Shown here one piece after another: positions 43,245-51,862 of a DNA stretch of 64,000 nucleotides; positions within the stretch are counted from its first letter, which is position 1, and every line of letters starts with the position of its first letter. A program made the translations under genes and the position numbers. The stretch spans positions 55,596 to 119,595 of the forward strand of contig JALTKS010000101.1 of NCBI GenBank assembly GCA_027006175.1, read 5' to 3'. The DNA comes from Gammaproteobacteria bacterium. Its GTDB lineage: Bacteria; Pseudomonadota; Gammaproteobacteria; AKS1. A model generated the notes under the pieces. It did no database searches. It was not told the DNA's origin and was given only the letters and a program-made list of their open reading frames with translations.

Positions 43245-44227
43245 CGCCTACTCTCCTTCACCACCAGCCAGATAAACAATGGTGCACCGAGTAACGAGGT
43301 GAGCACCCCTAACTTTAATTCCTGACCATAAGGGAGTAAACGCACAAAAATATCGGCGCTGCATACCAGTATCGCGCCAGCAAGTGCCGAGGGGATGAGT
43401 AATTGATCAGGACGATATTTTGTAAACGGTCGCAATAAATGTGGCACAATCAAACCAACAAAACCGATATTACCTGCCACCGACACCGATGCGCCAACAA
43501 GAATCGCCGTGCCTAATACCACCAGACGACTGCCCCGATTGACTGCCAGCCCCATACTCGCCGCAACCTGTTCGCCCAAGCCCAATGCTGCCAGCAAACG
43601 GCGTTGCGATAAAATGATTACCCCGCCCACCAGCAATGCCGGTGCTAACACATACAAACTATCTAAACCGCGATTCGATACCGAGCCTAATAACCAGAAC
43701 ACCAGTTCCTGCATCGCATAGGGGTTTGGTGCAAAGTTCAATACCACTGCCAGTGCCGCTCCAGCAATGGTCGAAATAGCCAGACCGGCAAGAATCACCA
43801 GCGATGGGCGACCGGTACCCGACAAGGCAAGCATTAACAACAATGCCACAAAGGCACCGATTAAACCGGCAAGCGTAATCGCTAAACTTCCCGCGGCGGC
43901 AAATAAACCAAAATAGAAAACCGCTGCCGCCCCCAATGCCGCCCCCTGACTCGCACCGACTAACCCCGGTTCAACCAAGGGGTTACGTAACAAACCTTGT
44001 AAAGCGGCACCACTCATTCCTAATGCTGCCCCGACAAACAAGGCAATTAAGGTTCTTGGCAAACGGATCTCACCAACAATAATCGCCTTCTCACTCACTA
44101 CACCCGAAACAAAATCAATTAAGCCACCAGGCACCGACACATGCACCGATCCCACCCACAGTGATAGCCATGCCACCAGGAGCAGTGCAATCGAGAGATA
44201 AGGCATTATTTTTATTTTGTGAACCAT
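43235..44227 (-). CDS. btuC: FecCD/BtuC-type ABC transporter permease
   Basis: Polytopic inner-membrane permease, 330 aa, about ten hydrophobic helices. The family motif RLPRTLIALFVGAALGMSGAALQGLLRNPLVEPGLVGASQGA (about 58-99; quoted in part: RLPRTLIALFVGAALG) and the C-terminal GFVGLIVPHLLR coupling helix are clear. It overlaps the binding-protein gene upstream by 16 nt and the ATPase downstream by 10 nt. A later Met (44206) could be the start. Substrate class: vitamin B12, heme or ferric siderophore. Confidence 0.85.
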   Translation of the reverse strand: MVHKIKIMPYLSIALLLVAWLSLWVGSVHVSVPGGLIDFVSGVVSEKAIIVGEIRLPRTLIALFVGAALGMSGAALQGLLRNPLVEPGLVGASQGAALGAAAVFYFGLFAAAGSLAITLAGLIGAFVALLLMLALSGTGRPSLVILAGLAISTIAGAALAVVLNFAPNPYAMQELVFWLLGSVSNRGLDSLYVLAPALLVGGVIILSQRRLLAALGLGEQVAASMGLAVNRGSRLVVLGTAILVGASVSVAGNIGFVGLIVPHLLRPFTKYRPDQLLIPSALAGAILVCSADIFVRLLPYGQELKLGVLTSLLGAPLFIWLVVKESRRWL

Positions 44228-44994
44228 TTTTCTCGTAAATTACTTAATGTTTTAACTTGCTGCCATGTCCACGGACCGGGACATTGCCAACGCCCATCAT
44301 CAAGTACCAATACCGGTTTATTTAACATCGCACGTTTTAACGCCGGATGTTCAAACAACTGATTTGCCAGTGCCGGTGATGACGGTGCCGACCATAAAAT
44401 CGCATCCGGTGGATCTTGCACTAACTGTTCTAAATCCACCTTGCCGTATCCGTATTGTGTCACGTAATTACGCCAACCGGCGAATTGTAATAATTCATTC
44501 TCCAGAGTACCCGTACCCGTGGCATTGGCGTTAGCATTTAATAATAACAGTCTCGGGGCATCGACTGCAGCGGGTTTTACATCTGCAATTAGCGGTAATG
44601 ACGCTTGACGACCAAGTAAGTTAATAAATTGCTGCATATAGTCTTGCAGCGCCGCAATAGAACGCGGCAAGGCGGTTGTTTCAACATGCACGCCCAACTC
44701 TTTTAAACGGGCTCGTAATACACTGGCATTAAATTCACCCGTGATCACTAAATCCGGTTTAAGCTGCAGGATCTGCTCTAATGAACCATCATGTACCGGC
44801 CAGCCCTGTTGTTCTTTCGTGGTAGGGTATTGATATAACAGCGGTGACATTGCCACGACCTGATCGCGACTGGCGTAACGCGCCAACATCCAGTCACTGC
44901 AAATATCCAAAGACACTATCTTTTTATATTCAGCCGCTGACGAAAGTGATGCGAACAACATCAACACGGAAAGAATCCACAACCTAAATGTCAT
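44212..44994 (-). CDS. btuF: Periplasmic substrate-binding protein, BtuF/FhuD type
   Basis: 260-aa periplasmic binding protein with a signal peptide (about 1-21, LSVLMLFASLSSAAE). Class III fold: N-lobe IVSLDICSDWMLARYASRDQ, PDLVITGEFNASVLR, long linker helix, C-lobe PDAILWSAPSSP. It ends in a Trp-rich segment RWQCPGPWTWQQ, which is reminiscent of a ligand-binding aromatic patch. I choose ATG 44994, which makes an ATGA overlap with the esterase stop, over an in-frame GTG two codons earlier. Whether the ligand is cobalamin is unproven; no cobalamin riboswitch precedes the operon. Confidence 0.75.
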   Translation of the reverse strand: MTFRLWILSVLMLFASLSSAAEYKKIVSLDICSDWMLARYASRDQVVAMSPLLYQYPTTKEQQGWPVHDGSLEQILQLKPDLVITGEFNASVLRARLKELGVHVETTALPRSIAALQDYMQQFINLLGRQASLPLIADVKPAAVDAPRLLLLNANANATGTGTLENELLQFAGWRNYVTQYGYGKVDLEQLVQDPPDAILWSAPSSPALANQLFEHPALKRAMLNKPVLVLDDGRWQCPGPWTWQQVKTLSNLREKWFTK

Positions 44995-45845
44995 TTGCAC
45001 ACAGTCCTGGCAATAAAGTCAGCGGTCTCTTTCAGTGCCGGCGTATAAGATCGAAACGTACTCGATAATGAAATTAAAATATCAATATGATCCGTGTCTT
45101 TATAAAGTTTTACTTCTGCCGGAACACCAAGCCGCTTAGCACGCGCCGCCATGTTGATTGAGTTGCCAGGTTTTACTGCTTCATCATCCTCGCCATGCAA
45201 TAACAACATCGCCGGATCACCTTTGCTAACAAAGGTAATAGGCTGGGTGTTTTTTAAATCCGCCGCAGTGCTATAAATACGCTTCACATCTTCATCTCTG
45301 ATCGGCAAAAAATCATAAGGCCCTGCCAAACCAATCAAGCCACAGGGACGTTTTGTTCCTTTTGCTAATAAGGACTCATCAACCGCCGCCATTGCTGCAA
45401 TGTGAGCACCGGCAGAATGTCCCATCACAAAAATACGCTTTGGATTACCACCGTATTTTTGAATATTCTGTGCCACCCATTGATAAGCCGATGCACCGTC
45501 CTGCACAAACTCACGCCAGTCTACCCGTGGATATAAACGATAATCCGCAATCACCGTAATAAAACCTTGCGAGGTTAAAGCATCGGCAACAAAGGCATAC
45601 TCATCCTTACTGCCATACTGCCAACGACCGCCATAAAAAAACACCACTACATCAGCGTTCTTTTTTACTTGCCTGGGAATATGAATATTTAAACTCTGAC
45701 GCGGTTTATTACCGTAAGGTTTATTCAACACACTGGTATAGCCCTCATCACTGACCGTCGCATTAAGCATTTCCAGTGGCGAACAAGCACTCAGCCCCAA
45801 TAGACTCACAAAAGGAATAATGAATAGCAATAAACGATACGACAT
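44991..45845 (-). CDS. Alpha/beta-hydrolase lipoprotein, esterase-like
   Basis: 284 aa. Lipoprotein signal peptide (about 1-21) with lipobox LSACS, so probably a periplasmic-facing lipoprotein. The hydrolase domain has the oxyanion region VVVFFYGGRWQYGSKDEYA, the nucleophile elbow VMGHSAGAHIAAMAAV (Ser in GHSAG, near 144) and candidate catalytic Asp/His in LHGEDDEAVKPG and KDTDHIDI. It resembles bacterial carboxylesterases of the BD-FAE / HSL-like group. It sits between the DUF3833 gene and the binding-protein gene with an ATGA overlap, so it may process or free a ligand for the importer. That is inference. Confidence 0.8.
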   Translation of the reverse strand: MSYRLLLFIIPFVSLLGLSACSPLEMLNATVSDEGYTSVLNKPYGNKPRQSLNIHIPRQVKKNADVVVFFYGGRWQYGSKDEYAFVADALTSQGFITVIADYRLYPRVDWREFVQDGASAYQWVAQNIQKYGGNPKRIFVMGHSAGAHIAAMAAVDESLLAKGTKRPCGLIGLAGPYDFLPIRDEDVKRIYSTAADLKNTQPITFVSKGDPAMLLLHGEDDEAVKPGNSINMAARAKRLGVPAEVKLYKDTDHIDILISLSSTFRSYTPALKETADFIARTVCK

Positions 45846-45860
45846 GACTAAACCAGTTTA

Positions 45861-46412
45861 TTATTGTTTATGAAACGTAACAGCAATATCGCCCAACGTA
45901 TAACCAAACTTGCTTAAAGTCGCACGATTAATCAGGGTTTTATCATCAATCATGTGCATCCAGTAATCGTAATCCAGATCATAGGTACCGCTATCCGTTT
46001 CAGTTTTAATGGTGTAATTCCAGTGCATACTATTACCCCACACTTCACCCTTACCTTCACCGACTGAATCATTAGCCTTACCCGTGTAATGATGATCATC
46101 AATACGCGTTAAGGTCCAGCGGCGAACCTGCTTTGTACCATCATTAAAGGTAAAATTCTCCACAAACGTGCCGACATTGCCTTGCCAATTTGCCGTCATA
46201 TCAATCCGAAAACGCTTTTGTACTTCACCATCACGTCCCTGAAAAATCCCCCAGCCAGTTAAGTTACCCTGCAGGAATTTATTGAACTCAAATTGGGGGG
46301 ATTGATTTGCGTATGTCTTTGGTTCAACGCTGCTGCAGGAAATTAAAACCATTGAAGCAACGACAACTAATAGCAAACGAACATAGGATTTGACCTTCAT
46401 TGAGTACGTCAT
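45861..46412 (-). CDS. DUF3833 family lipoprotein
   Basis: 183 aa with a lipoprotein signal peptide ending VLISCSS (Cys near 26). The body is a beta-rich domain: FEFNKFLQGNLTGWGIFQGRDGEVQKRF, then FVENFTFNDGTKQVRRW, GEGKGEVWGNSMHWNYT and LDYDYWMHMIDDKTLINRAT, which I recognise as DUF3833, a family of unknown function common in gammaproteobacteria. GGAAG eight bases before ATG 46412 supports the start. It is the first gene of the operon that continues with the esterase and the ABC importer. Confidence 0.82.
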   Translation of the reverse strand: MTYSMKVKSYVRLLLVVVASMVLISCSSVEPKTYANQSPQFEFNKFLQGNLTGWGIFQGRDGEVQKRFRIDMTANWQGNVGTFVENFTFNDGTKQVRRWTLTRIDDHHYTGKANDSVGEGKGEVWGNSMHWNYTIKTETDSGTYDLDYDYWMHMIDDKTLINRATLSKFGYTLGDIAVTFHKQ

Positions 46413-46483
46413 TTGTAGTACTTCCTTTGTATCAATTTATTATTACAGAGATGATAAACCGTATTTTCTCATTAATCTGTCCC

Positions 46484-46526
46484 ACAAACGAAAAAAGCCC
46501 CCAAAATGGGAGCTTTTTTCGTTTGT
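46484..46526 (-). terminator. Rho-independent terminator after tRNA-Arg
   Basis: Long inverted repeat: ACAAACGAAAAAAGC at 46484-46498 pairs with GCTTTTTTCGTTTGT at 46512-46526 around a G/C core (GCTCCC / GGGGGC in transcript sense). On the minus strand the stem is followed by six T. It begins one base after the encoded CCA of tRNA-Arg. The A/T-extended stem means it can also end transcription from the other direction. Confidence 0.9.
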
Positions 46527-46527
46527 A

Positions 46528-46604
46528 TGGCGCGCCTGGAGCGATTCGAACGCCCGACCGCCTGGTTCGTAGCCAGGTACTCTATCCAGCTGAGCTACAG
46601 GCGC
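46528..46604 (-). tRNA. tRNA-Arg (anticodon ACG)
   Basis: 77 nt, CCA encoded. Acceptor stem GCGCCTG/CAGGCGC with discriminator G; D-loop AGCTCAGCTGGATAGAGT; anticodon stem-loop CCTGG-CTACGAA-CCAGG with anticodon ACG (read as ICG after deamination); T-loop GTTCGAATC. It follows tRNA-Ser(GCT) and csrA, the same order as E. coli serV-argV, here with a single arginine copy. Confidence 0.97.
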
Positions 46605-46618
46605 TTTAAGAGGCGAGC

Positions 46619-46647
46619 ATTATCCTTGGAATGAGTGGGCGCGTCAA
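46619..46647 (-). promoter_or_regulatory. tRNA-Arg promoter
   Basis: Minus strand TTGACG (46642-46647), 17-nt spacer, GATAAT (46619-46624), followed by a GC-rich discriminator GCTCGCC. Five of six consensus bases match in each hexamer. A GC-rich discriminator is known for stringently controlled stable-RNA promoters. The start would fall 6-8 nt downstream, leaving a short leader before the tRNA at 46604. Confidence 0.85.
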
Positions 46648-46673
46648 GATAAGTTATGGCTAATGTAGGGGAT

Positions 46674-46699
46674 AAAAAACCGCCCTACTGGGCGGTTTT
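46674..46699 (-). terminator. Rho-independent terminator after tRNA-Ser
   Basis: Stem ACCGCCC / GGGCGGT with loop of four bases (46680-46696) and flanking A and T runs. In minus-strand sense it ends with six T. It lies six bases after the tRNA-Ser 3' end, so the two tRNA genes are largely separate transcription units. Confidence 0.9.
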
Positions 46700-46704
46700 A
46701 TGTA

Positions 46705-46794
46705 TGGCGGAGAGCGAGGGATTCGAACCCTCGATAGGGATTAACCTATACACCCTTAGCAGGGGCGCGCCTTCAGCCGCTCGGCCAGCTCTCC
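46705..46794 (-). tRNA. tRNA-Ser (anticodon GCT)
   Basis: 90 nt with long variable arm, CCA encoded. Acceptor GGAGAGC/GCTCTCC, D-region GGCCGAGCGGCTGAAGGC, anticodon loop CTGCTAA (anticodon GCT, reading AGC/AGU), variable stem around TATAGGTTAATCCCTAT, T-loop GTTCGAATC. Located just downstream of csrA, as in E. coli. Confidence 0.97.
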
Positions 46795-46806
46795 AAAAGA
46801 TGCGGT

Positions 46807-46835
46807 ATTATATAGACAACCGCGCTCAGCAAAAA
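46807..46835 (-). promoter_or_regulatory. tRNA-Ser promoter
   Basis: Minus strand TATAAT (46807-46812) followed by ACCGC, a GC-rich discriminator, with a poor -35 TTTTTG (46830-46835) at 17 nt that lies in the U-tract of the csrA terminator. The perfect -10 and its distance of 12 nt from the tRNA make it the likely start site. Confidence 0.65.
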
Positions 46836-46863
46836 GCCCCAAACGTCTGTTTAGGGCTTTTAT
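46831..46863 (-). terminator. Rho-independent terminator after csrA
   Basis: Inverted repeat AAAAAGCCC..AAAC (46831-46844) with GTTT..GGGCTTTT (46849-46862), loop of four bases. In minus-strand sense the stem is followed by TTTTT. It lies about 85 nt after the csrA stop. Confidence 0.85.
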
Positions 46864-46947
46864 TTACTGTCCTGTTCAATTTTACCTCGCTTACATGCAA
46901 GGTTGTATAAAAACTGTCCAGATTAGTCCTTTTAAATCCAAGCGAGA

Positions 46948-47136
46948 TTAACCCGCTACTTCCTTCCCGTCCTTTTCTTGCTGAATACGATCGTAAATTT
47001 CTTCACGATGTACACTGACATCTTTCGGCGCATTAACACCAATTCTTACCTGGTTTCCTTTAACGCCAAGCACAGTGACTGTCACCTCGTCACCAATCAT
47101 TAGCGTTTCGCCTACTCGTCTTGTCAAAATTAACAT
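46948..47136 (-). CDS. csrA: Carbon storage regulator CsrA (RsmA)
   Basis: RNA-binding dimer that blocks or stabilises target mRNAs at GGA motifs and controls carbon flow, motility and biofilm. 62 aa from ATG 47136: [24 protein letters not shown] with Leu4/Arg6/Arg7 of the RNA-binding strand, [20 protein letters not shown] with Val42 and Arg44. The start is fixed by AGGAG seven bases upstream and by the invariant family N-terminus; the frame opens eight codons earlier but those are not used. Neighbours lysC, alaS and tRNA-Ser/Arg are the conserved set. Confidence 0.97.
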   Translation of the reverse strand: MLILTRRVGETLMIGDEVTVTVLGVKGNQVRIGVNAPKDVSVHREEIYDRIQQEKDGKEVAG

Positions 47137-47374
47137 TGCCATTCTCCTGAATCGAACCAATACAACTGGGTGAGTCTTCCAGATTTCTCGCTATATATAA
47201 CGTCCACCCGAGTAAAATCTATACCCATTTTTTCCAAAAAGAAGCACTATAAAAAAAGTACTTATCCACTCACCCCTGAGTTGGCCGACCTTGGCCTGAT
47301 TATTATTATTTTTTAATACTAGTAGCTTGTACCCATACTATCTAGTAAACACGTATAATTAATAGGAGTTAATT
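47137..47374 (-). promoter_or_regulatory. csrA upstream region
   Basis: 238 bp between lysC and csrA. In transcript sense the last 70 nt hold three GGA motifs (GGGTGGACG, TCTGGAAG and CAGGAGA, the last being the Shine-Dalgarno), the arrangement known from CsrA autoregulation. Further upstream the region is AT-rich with several TATA-like strings but no clear promoter pair. A short GGCC..GGCC repeat lies at 47283-47296. Confidence 0.4.
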
Positions 47375-48592
47375 TTATTCTTGTTCCAAATCAAAGGCTT
47401 GATGAAGTGCCCTTACGCCCAGTTCAAGATATTTTTCATCCACCACCACTGAAATTTTAATTTCTGAAGTAGAAATCATGCGAATATTGATGCTTTCTTC
47501 CGCTAAAGTAGAAAACATCTTACTCGCGATGCCAGCATGAGATCGCATTCCCACACCAACCAATGAAACTTTCACAATCTTATCATCACCAGAGACTTCG
47601 CGCGCGCCTAATTCCTTAGCAACTTGCTCAAGAACTTCCATGCCACGTTCAAAATCATTGCGATGCACCGTAAACGTAAAATCAGTGGTTGAATCAGCCG
47701 CCACGTTTTGTACGATCATATCAATTTCGATATTCGCATCGGCGACCGGTCCTAAAATGCGTGATGCCACACCCGGTTCATCGGGGACACCTAATATCGT
47801 CAATTTAGCTTCATCGCGGTTAAAGGCGATGCCTGAGATTAACGGTTGTTCCATTTTCTTATCCTCAACACTGATCAACGTACCGGATCCTTCTTCAAAG
47901 GAAGAGAGTACACGTAACGGTACGTTGTATTTGCTGGCAAACTCCACCGAGCGAATTTGTAATACTTTAGAACCTAAACTCGCCATTTCCAGCATTTCTT
48001 CGTAAGTAATTTGCGGTAATCGACGTGCTTCAGGCACAACCCGGGGATCGGTAGTGTAAACACCATCAACATCGGTATAAATCTGACACTCATCGGCATT
48101 TAACGCCGCCGCCATTGCCACCGCGGTTGTATCAGATCCACCTCGACCTAATGTGGTGATATTGCCTTGCTCATCAACACCCTGGAAGCCAGCAACAATC
48201 ACGACACGCCCTGCATCCAGATCGTCTCTTACCCGTGATGCGTCAATATTTTTAATGCGTGCTTTGCTATGAACATTATCGGTAGTAATACGCACTTGCC
48301 CACCAGTAAATGAACGTGCCGGACAGTCTCGCTCTTCCAGCGCCATACTTAATAAGGCAATAGTGACCTGTTCACCGGTTGAAAGTAGTACATCCATTTC
48401 ACGTGCAGCAGGTCGCTGACTGATTTCACCGGCTAAACCAACAAGACGATTTGTCTCACCGCTCATCGCAGAGACAACAATAATCATGTCATTGCCGGCT
48501 TTGCGCTCACGAACAACGCGATCAGCCACAACCTGGATACGTTCAACCGTTCCAACTGAAGTGCCACCAAATTTTTGGACTATTAACGCCAT
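47375..48592 (-). CDS. lysC: Aspartate kinase
   Basis: First enzyme of the aspartate family (Lys, Thr, Met, diaminopimelate): phosphorylates aspartate. 405 aa from ATG 48592. Amino-acid-kinase domain (about 1-245) with ALIVQKFGGTSVGTVERI, GFQGVDEQGNITTLGRGGSDTTAVAMAA (key part LGRGGSDTTA) and YTDVDGVYTTDPR; two C-terminal ACT domains (about 265-400) for feedback control, probably lysine and threonine. The Pseudomonas-like alaS-lysC-csrA order supports it. A frame opening six codons earlier is not needed. Confidence 0.96.
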   Translation of the reverse strand: MALIVQKFGGTSVGTVERIQVVADRVVRERKAGNDMIIVVSAMSGETNRLVGLAGEISQRPAAREMDVLLSTGEQVTIALLSMALEERDCPARSFTGGQVRITTDNVHSKARIKNIDASRVRDDLDAGRVVIVAGFQGVDEQGNITTLGRGGSDTTAVAMAAALNADECQIYTDVDGVYTTDPRVVPEARRLPQITYEEMLEMASLGSKVLQIRSVEFASKYNVPLRVLSSFEEGSGTLISVEDKKMEQPLISGIAFNRDEAKLTILGVPDEPGVASRILGPVADANIEIDMIVQNVAADSTTDFTFTVHRNDFERGMEVLEQVAKELGAREVSGDDKIVKVSLVGVGMRSHAGIASKMFSTLAEESINIRMISTSEIKISVVVDEKYLELGVRALHQAFDLEQE

Positions 48593-48691
48593 ACTGACCC
48601 ATTTACCCACACGGCAGAGAGTTCAAGAGAGCTCCGCGACAAAAGGTGGGAATTAAACACTAATTTAGATTGAATATAAAGAGTAAATTGC

Positions 48692-51298
48692 TTATTTATT
48701 AAGCGTTTCGCCTACCCATGCGTTAACGCTTGCAAGAGCTGCATCTAATGCAGCAGGATCGTTACCACCCGCCTGAGCCATGTCAGGCCGCCCCCCGCCT
48801 TTACCGCCTACCTGCTGGGCAACACAGTTTACTAAATCGCCCGCTTTAATGCGATCGGTTGCATCTTTACTGACACCAGCAATTAAAGTGACTTTATTAC
48901 CGTCAGCCGAACCTAATACGATGGCTGACGTTCCTAACTTATTCTTAAGTTGGTCAACGGTTTCACGTAAGGCTTTTGCATCAGCACCGTCCATCCGTGC
49001 TGCCAATACTTTTATACCATTAACATCTTCTGCCTGACTCGCCAAATCACTACCGGCTGAACTGGCTAACTTGCTCTTTAACTGCTCCAGTTCTTTTTCA
49101 AGTTTGCGTTGGCGTTCTAATAACTGCGTTACTTTATCCGTGACATCATCACGATTGCCTTTTACTAATGAGGCAAGATCATCAAGCTTGGCTTCATCAT
49201 CAATAATTTTTTGAATAGCCGCTTCACCGGTAACCGCTTCAATACGGCGAACACCGGCAGCCGTACCCGTTTCGTTATAGATTTTAAATAAACCAATATC
49301 ACCGGTGCGTTTTACATGCGTACCACCACAGAGTTCAACAGAGAAGGCGCTCATACTGAGTACGCGTACTTCATCTGCATACTTTTCACCAAATAATGCC
49401 ATCGCACCTGATTCACGGGCATCATCAATCGCCATTAATTTTGTGACCACTTCATGATTAGCGCGAATATGTTGATTCACAATGGTTTCTATTTCATTAA
49501 GCTGCTCAGTTGTAACCGGCTCAAAATGAGAGAAGTCAAAACGAAGTCGTTCCGGATCAACCAGTGAACCTTTTTGTGATACATGATCACCTAACACTGT
49601 TCGCAATGCCGCATGCATAAGATGCGTAGCAGAGTGATTTAATTCTGTTGCATGACGAGCGGCCTCGTTAACTTCGGCAGTTAATGCATCATCAGCACTG
49701 ATCGAACCACGTTCAAGTGTTCCAATATGTGCAAATACGCCACCACCCTGTTTACGCGTATCATCCACTTTAAAGACAACATCATTTGCAGCGCGCAAGA
49801 AACCTTGATCACCAACCTGACCACCTGACTCTGCATAAAAAGGTGTTTGTTCTAATACAATCACCGCCTGTTGCCCTGCTTGTATTGTTTTAACTTGTTC
49901 GCCATCAACAAACAAGGCAACAATTTTACTTTGATCCTGTAAATGGTCGTAACCACTGAAAATAGTTTCGCCTTCAATACCCAGGTCATCTGCAACAACG
50001 ACATCAAACTTACCTGCTGCACGTGCACGTTCACGTTGCGCATCCATGGCTTTTTCAAAGCCTTCACTATCAAGTGCTAAATTGCGTTCGCGCGCAATGT
50101 CTCCGGTTAAATCAAAGGGGAAACCATAGGTATCATAGAGTTTAAAAATGGTTTCGCCAGGAATAATATTGCCATCAAGTTCGCCAATGGCTGACTCAAG
50201 AATCTTCATCCCTTGATCAAGCGTTTCAGCAAAACGTTCTTCTTCTGTCTTTAAAATACGTTCGACTTGTGACTGCGCTTTTAAAAGCTCAGGGTAAGCA
50301 TTACCCATTTCCTTGCATAGCGGCGCCACTAATTTATAAAAGAAGGTATCTTTTATTCCTAATTTATAACCATGGCGAATGGCACGGCGAATAATACGGC
50401 GTAAGACATAACCACGCCCTTCATTCGATGGAATCACATCATCAACAATTAAAAAACTACAGGCACGAATATGATCGGCAATTACTCTGAGTGATGCTTG
50501 TTTTAAATCGTCCGTACCAACAATCGCCGCAACGGCTTTAATTAAATTCTGGAATAAATCGATGTCATAATTTTCATGACCATTTTGCAAAATAGCTGCC
50601 AGACGTTCCAGGCCCATGCCTGTATCAACCGAAGGTGCCGGCAACGGGTTTAATGTCCCTTCTTTGTCTCGGTCGTATTGCATAAAGACCAGGTTCCAGA
50701 TTTCAATGTAGCGATCGCCATCTTCTTCCGGTGTACCGGGTGGCCCACCTGCAATTTCTTCACCATGATCGTAAAATATTTCAGTACAGGGACCACAAGG
50801 ACCTGTATCCCCCATTGACCAAAAGTTATCTTTCGCCCCAATGCGTGAAAAACGACTGGCATCTACACCAATTTCGTTTAACCAGATGTCGGCCGCTTCA
50901 TCGTCTTCTTCAAAAACAGTGATCCATAATTTTTCTGGGGGGAGTTTGACAACCTCGGTTAAAAATTCCCACGCGTATTTAATCGCATCTTGTTTAAAGT
51001 AATCACCAAAACTGAAATTACCCAACATTTCAAAAAACGTATGATGGCGGGCAGTGTAACCAACATTTTCCAAATCATTATGCTTGCCACCGGCACGCAC
51101 ACAACGTTGCGCACTGGTTGCACGAACATAACTACGCTTTTCCTGACCCAAAAAGGTTTCTTTGAATGGCACCATGCCCGCATTGGTAAATAACAGCGTT
51201 GGATCATTTCCAGGCACAAGCGAACTGCTTGCAACCACTTCATGACCTTTGTCATGAAAGTAATCAAGAAATAATTGACGAATTTCGTTAGTGCTCAT
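48692..51298 (-). CDS. alaS: Alanyl-tRNA synthetase
   Basis: Class II synthetase charging tRNA-Ala, with editing of Ser/Gly-tRNA. About 868 aa (E. coli 876). Catalytic domain: [37 protein letters not shown] and [16 protein letters not shown] (motifs 1-2), [12 protein letters not shown] (motif 3). Editing domain: zinc ligands in [14 protein letters not shown] and [15 protein letters not shown]-terminal coiled coil and DHHA1 domain ending [15 protein letters not shown] start at ATG 51298 by similarity to E. coli; ATG 51301 and ATG 51313 (overlapping the recX stop) are also possible. Confidence 0.96.
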   Translation of the reverse strand: MSTNEIRQLFLDYFHDKGHEVVASSSLVPGNDPTLLFTNAGMVPFKETFLGQEKRSYVRATSAQRCVRAGGKHNDLENVGYTARHHTFFEMLGNFSFGDYFKQDAIKYAWEFLTEVVKLPPEKLWITVFEEDDEAADIWLNEIGVDASRFSRIGAKDNFWSMGDTGPCGPCTEIFYDHGEEIAGGPPGTPEEDGDRYIEIWNLVFMQYDRDKEGTLNPLPAPSVDTGMGLERLAAILQNGHENYDIDLFQNLIKAVAAIVGTDDLKQASLRVIADHIRACSFLIVDDVIPSNEGRGYVLRRIIRRAIRHGYKLGIKDTFFYKLVAPLCKEMGNAYPELLKAQSQVERILKTEEERFAETLDQGMKILESAIGELDGNIIPGETIFKLYDTYGFPFDLTGDIARERNLALDSEGFEKAMDAQRERARAAGKFDVVVADDLGIEGETIFSGYDHLQDQSKIVALFVDGEQVKTIQAGQQAVIVLEQTPFYAESGGQVGDQGFLRAANDVVFKVDDTRKQGGGVFAHIGTLERGSISADDALTAEVNEAARHATELNHSATHLMHAALRTVLGDHVSQKGSLVDPERLRFDFSHFEPVTTEQLNEIETIVNQHIRANHEVVTKLMAIDDARESGAMALFGEKYADEVRVLSMSAFSVELCGGTHVKRTGDIGLFKIYNETGTAAGVRRIEAVTGEAAIQKIIDDEAKLDDLASLVKGNRDDVTDKVTQLLERQRKLEKELEQLKSKLASSAGSDLASQAEDVNGIKVLAARMDGADAKALRETVDQLKNKLGTSAIVLGSADGNKVTLIAGVSKDATDRIKAGDLVNCVAQQVGGKGGGRPDMAQAGGNDPAALDAALASVNAWVGETLNK

Positions 51299-51305
51299 CA
51301 TAGTG

Positions 51306-51749
51306 CTAATCATCCAAACCTGTTACTGCCGCATTTATTTGTGCGTGAGAAAAACCCCGGTACTGCAAAAACTTCATTTGTTTCGCGCGCAACTTGTATT
51401 CTTCGGGCGGCTGCTCACCAAACTTTTTGTTTCTTACTTCCAGTGCCAGTGCATTCCAGTCTACTTCACACTGCTCTATTGCATCACTTATTAATTCACT
51501 GGCGACACCACGCTCCTGCATTTCCATGCGAATACGCTGTAAACCATAACCTCGCGCACTGCGCATGCGAACATAAGCCTCGGCATAGCGTTCGTCACTC
51601 AATAAGTTCTCCGCGACGAGTCGCTCGATCACTTCTTGTATCAATTCGGATGGAAAATCTTTTTGTTGTAACTTGCGGGTCAGCTCAAAAACAGAATGCT
51701 CGCGTCGGGCGAGCATATTCATGGCTGACTGGTATGTTTTCGCTAACAT
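51306..51749 (-). CDS. recX: Regulatory protein RecX
   Basis: Binds RecA filaments and limits their growth. 147 aa from ATG 51749. Three tandem helical repeats; typical RecX words are [58 protein letters not shown] (quoted in part: [21 protein letters not shown]) and the C-terminal [14 protein letters not shown]. It is downstream of recA past a hairpin terminator, as in E. coli, where read-through keeps recX low. Confidence 0.93.
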   Translation of the reverse strand: MLAKTYQSAMNMLARREHSVFELTRKLQQKDFPSELIQEVIERLVAENLLSDERYAEAYVRMRSARGYGLQRIRMEMQERGVASELISDAIEQCEVDWNALALEVRNKKFGEQPPEEYKLRAKQMKFLQYRGFSHAQINAAVTGLDD

Positions 51750-51827
51750 AGGCAAAACCGTGTTACAGGATTGGTCCAGTCCAATTGCGGCGTAGTTTAG
51801 CCTTTCTCGGCGGACACATAAAGTAAT

Positions 51828-51848
51828 AGGGGCGCTAAAAGCGCCCCT
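51828..51848 (-). terminator. Hairpin terminator between recA and recX
   Basis: Perfect 8-bp stem AGGGGCGC / GCGCCCCT with a five-base loop. It lies 14 nt after the recA stop. The following minus-strand sequence is only moderately U-rich (ATTACTTTA), so partial read-through into recX is likely, matching the known recA-recX arrangement in E. coli. Confidence 0.75.
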
Positions 51849-51862
51849 TTACTGCCTGTTTT

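Noticed and set aside
44991-46483. Cobalamin riboswitch upstream of the BtuFCD-like genes
   Set aside because: No sequence resembling the B12 box is seen, and there is not enough noncoding space before the first gene.
46390-46609. Plus-strand ORFs reading through the tRNA-Arg gene
   Set aside because: They are antisense to the tRNA and its terminator; the SDSNARPP-type peptide is the well-known false ORF produced by the reverse complement of tRNA genes.
46656-46910. Plus-strand 84-aa ORF over tRNA-Ser
   Set aside because: It is the antisense reading of tRNA-Ser(GCT) and the csrA terminator; the ESEGFEPSI peptide is a standard tRNA artefact.
47283-47320. Plus-strand hairpin GGCC..GGCC followed by a T-rich stretch
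   Set aside because: The stem is only four pairs, and no plus-strand gene lies upstream that it could terminate.
51275-51751. 158-aa plus-strand ORF over recX
   Set aside because: It is fully antisense to recX, with no recognisable domain and unusual composition.
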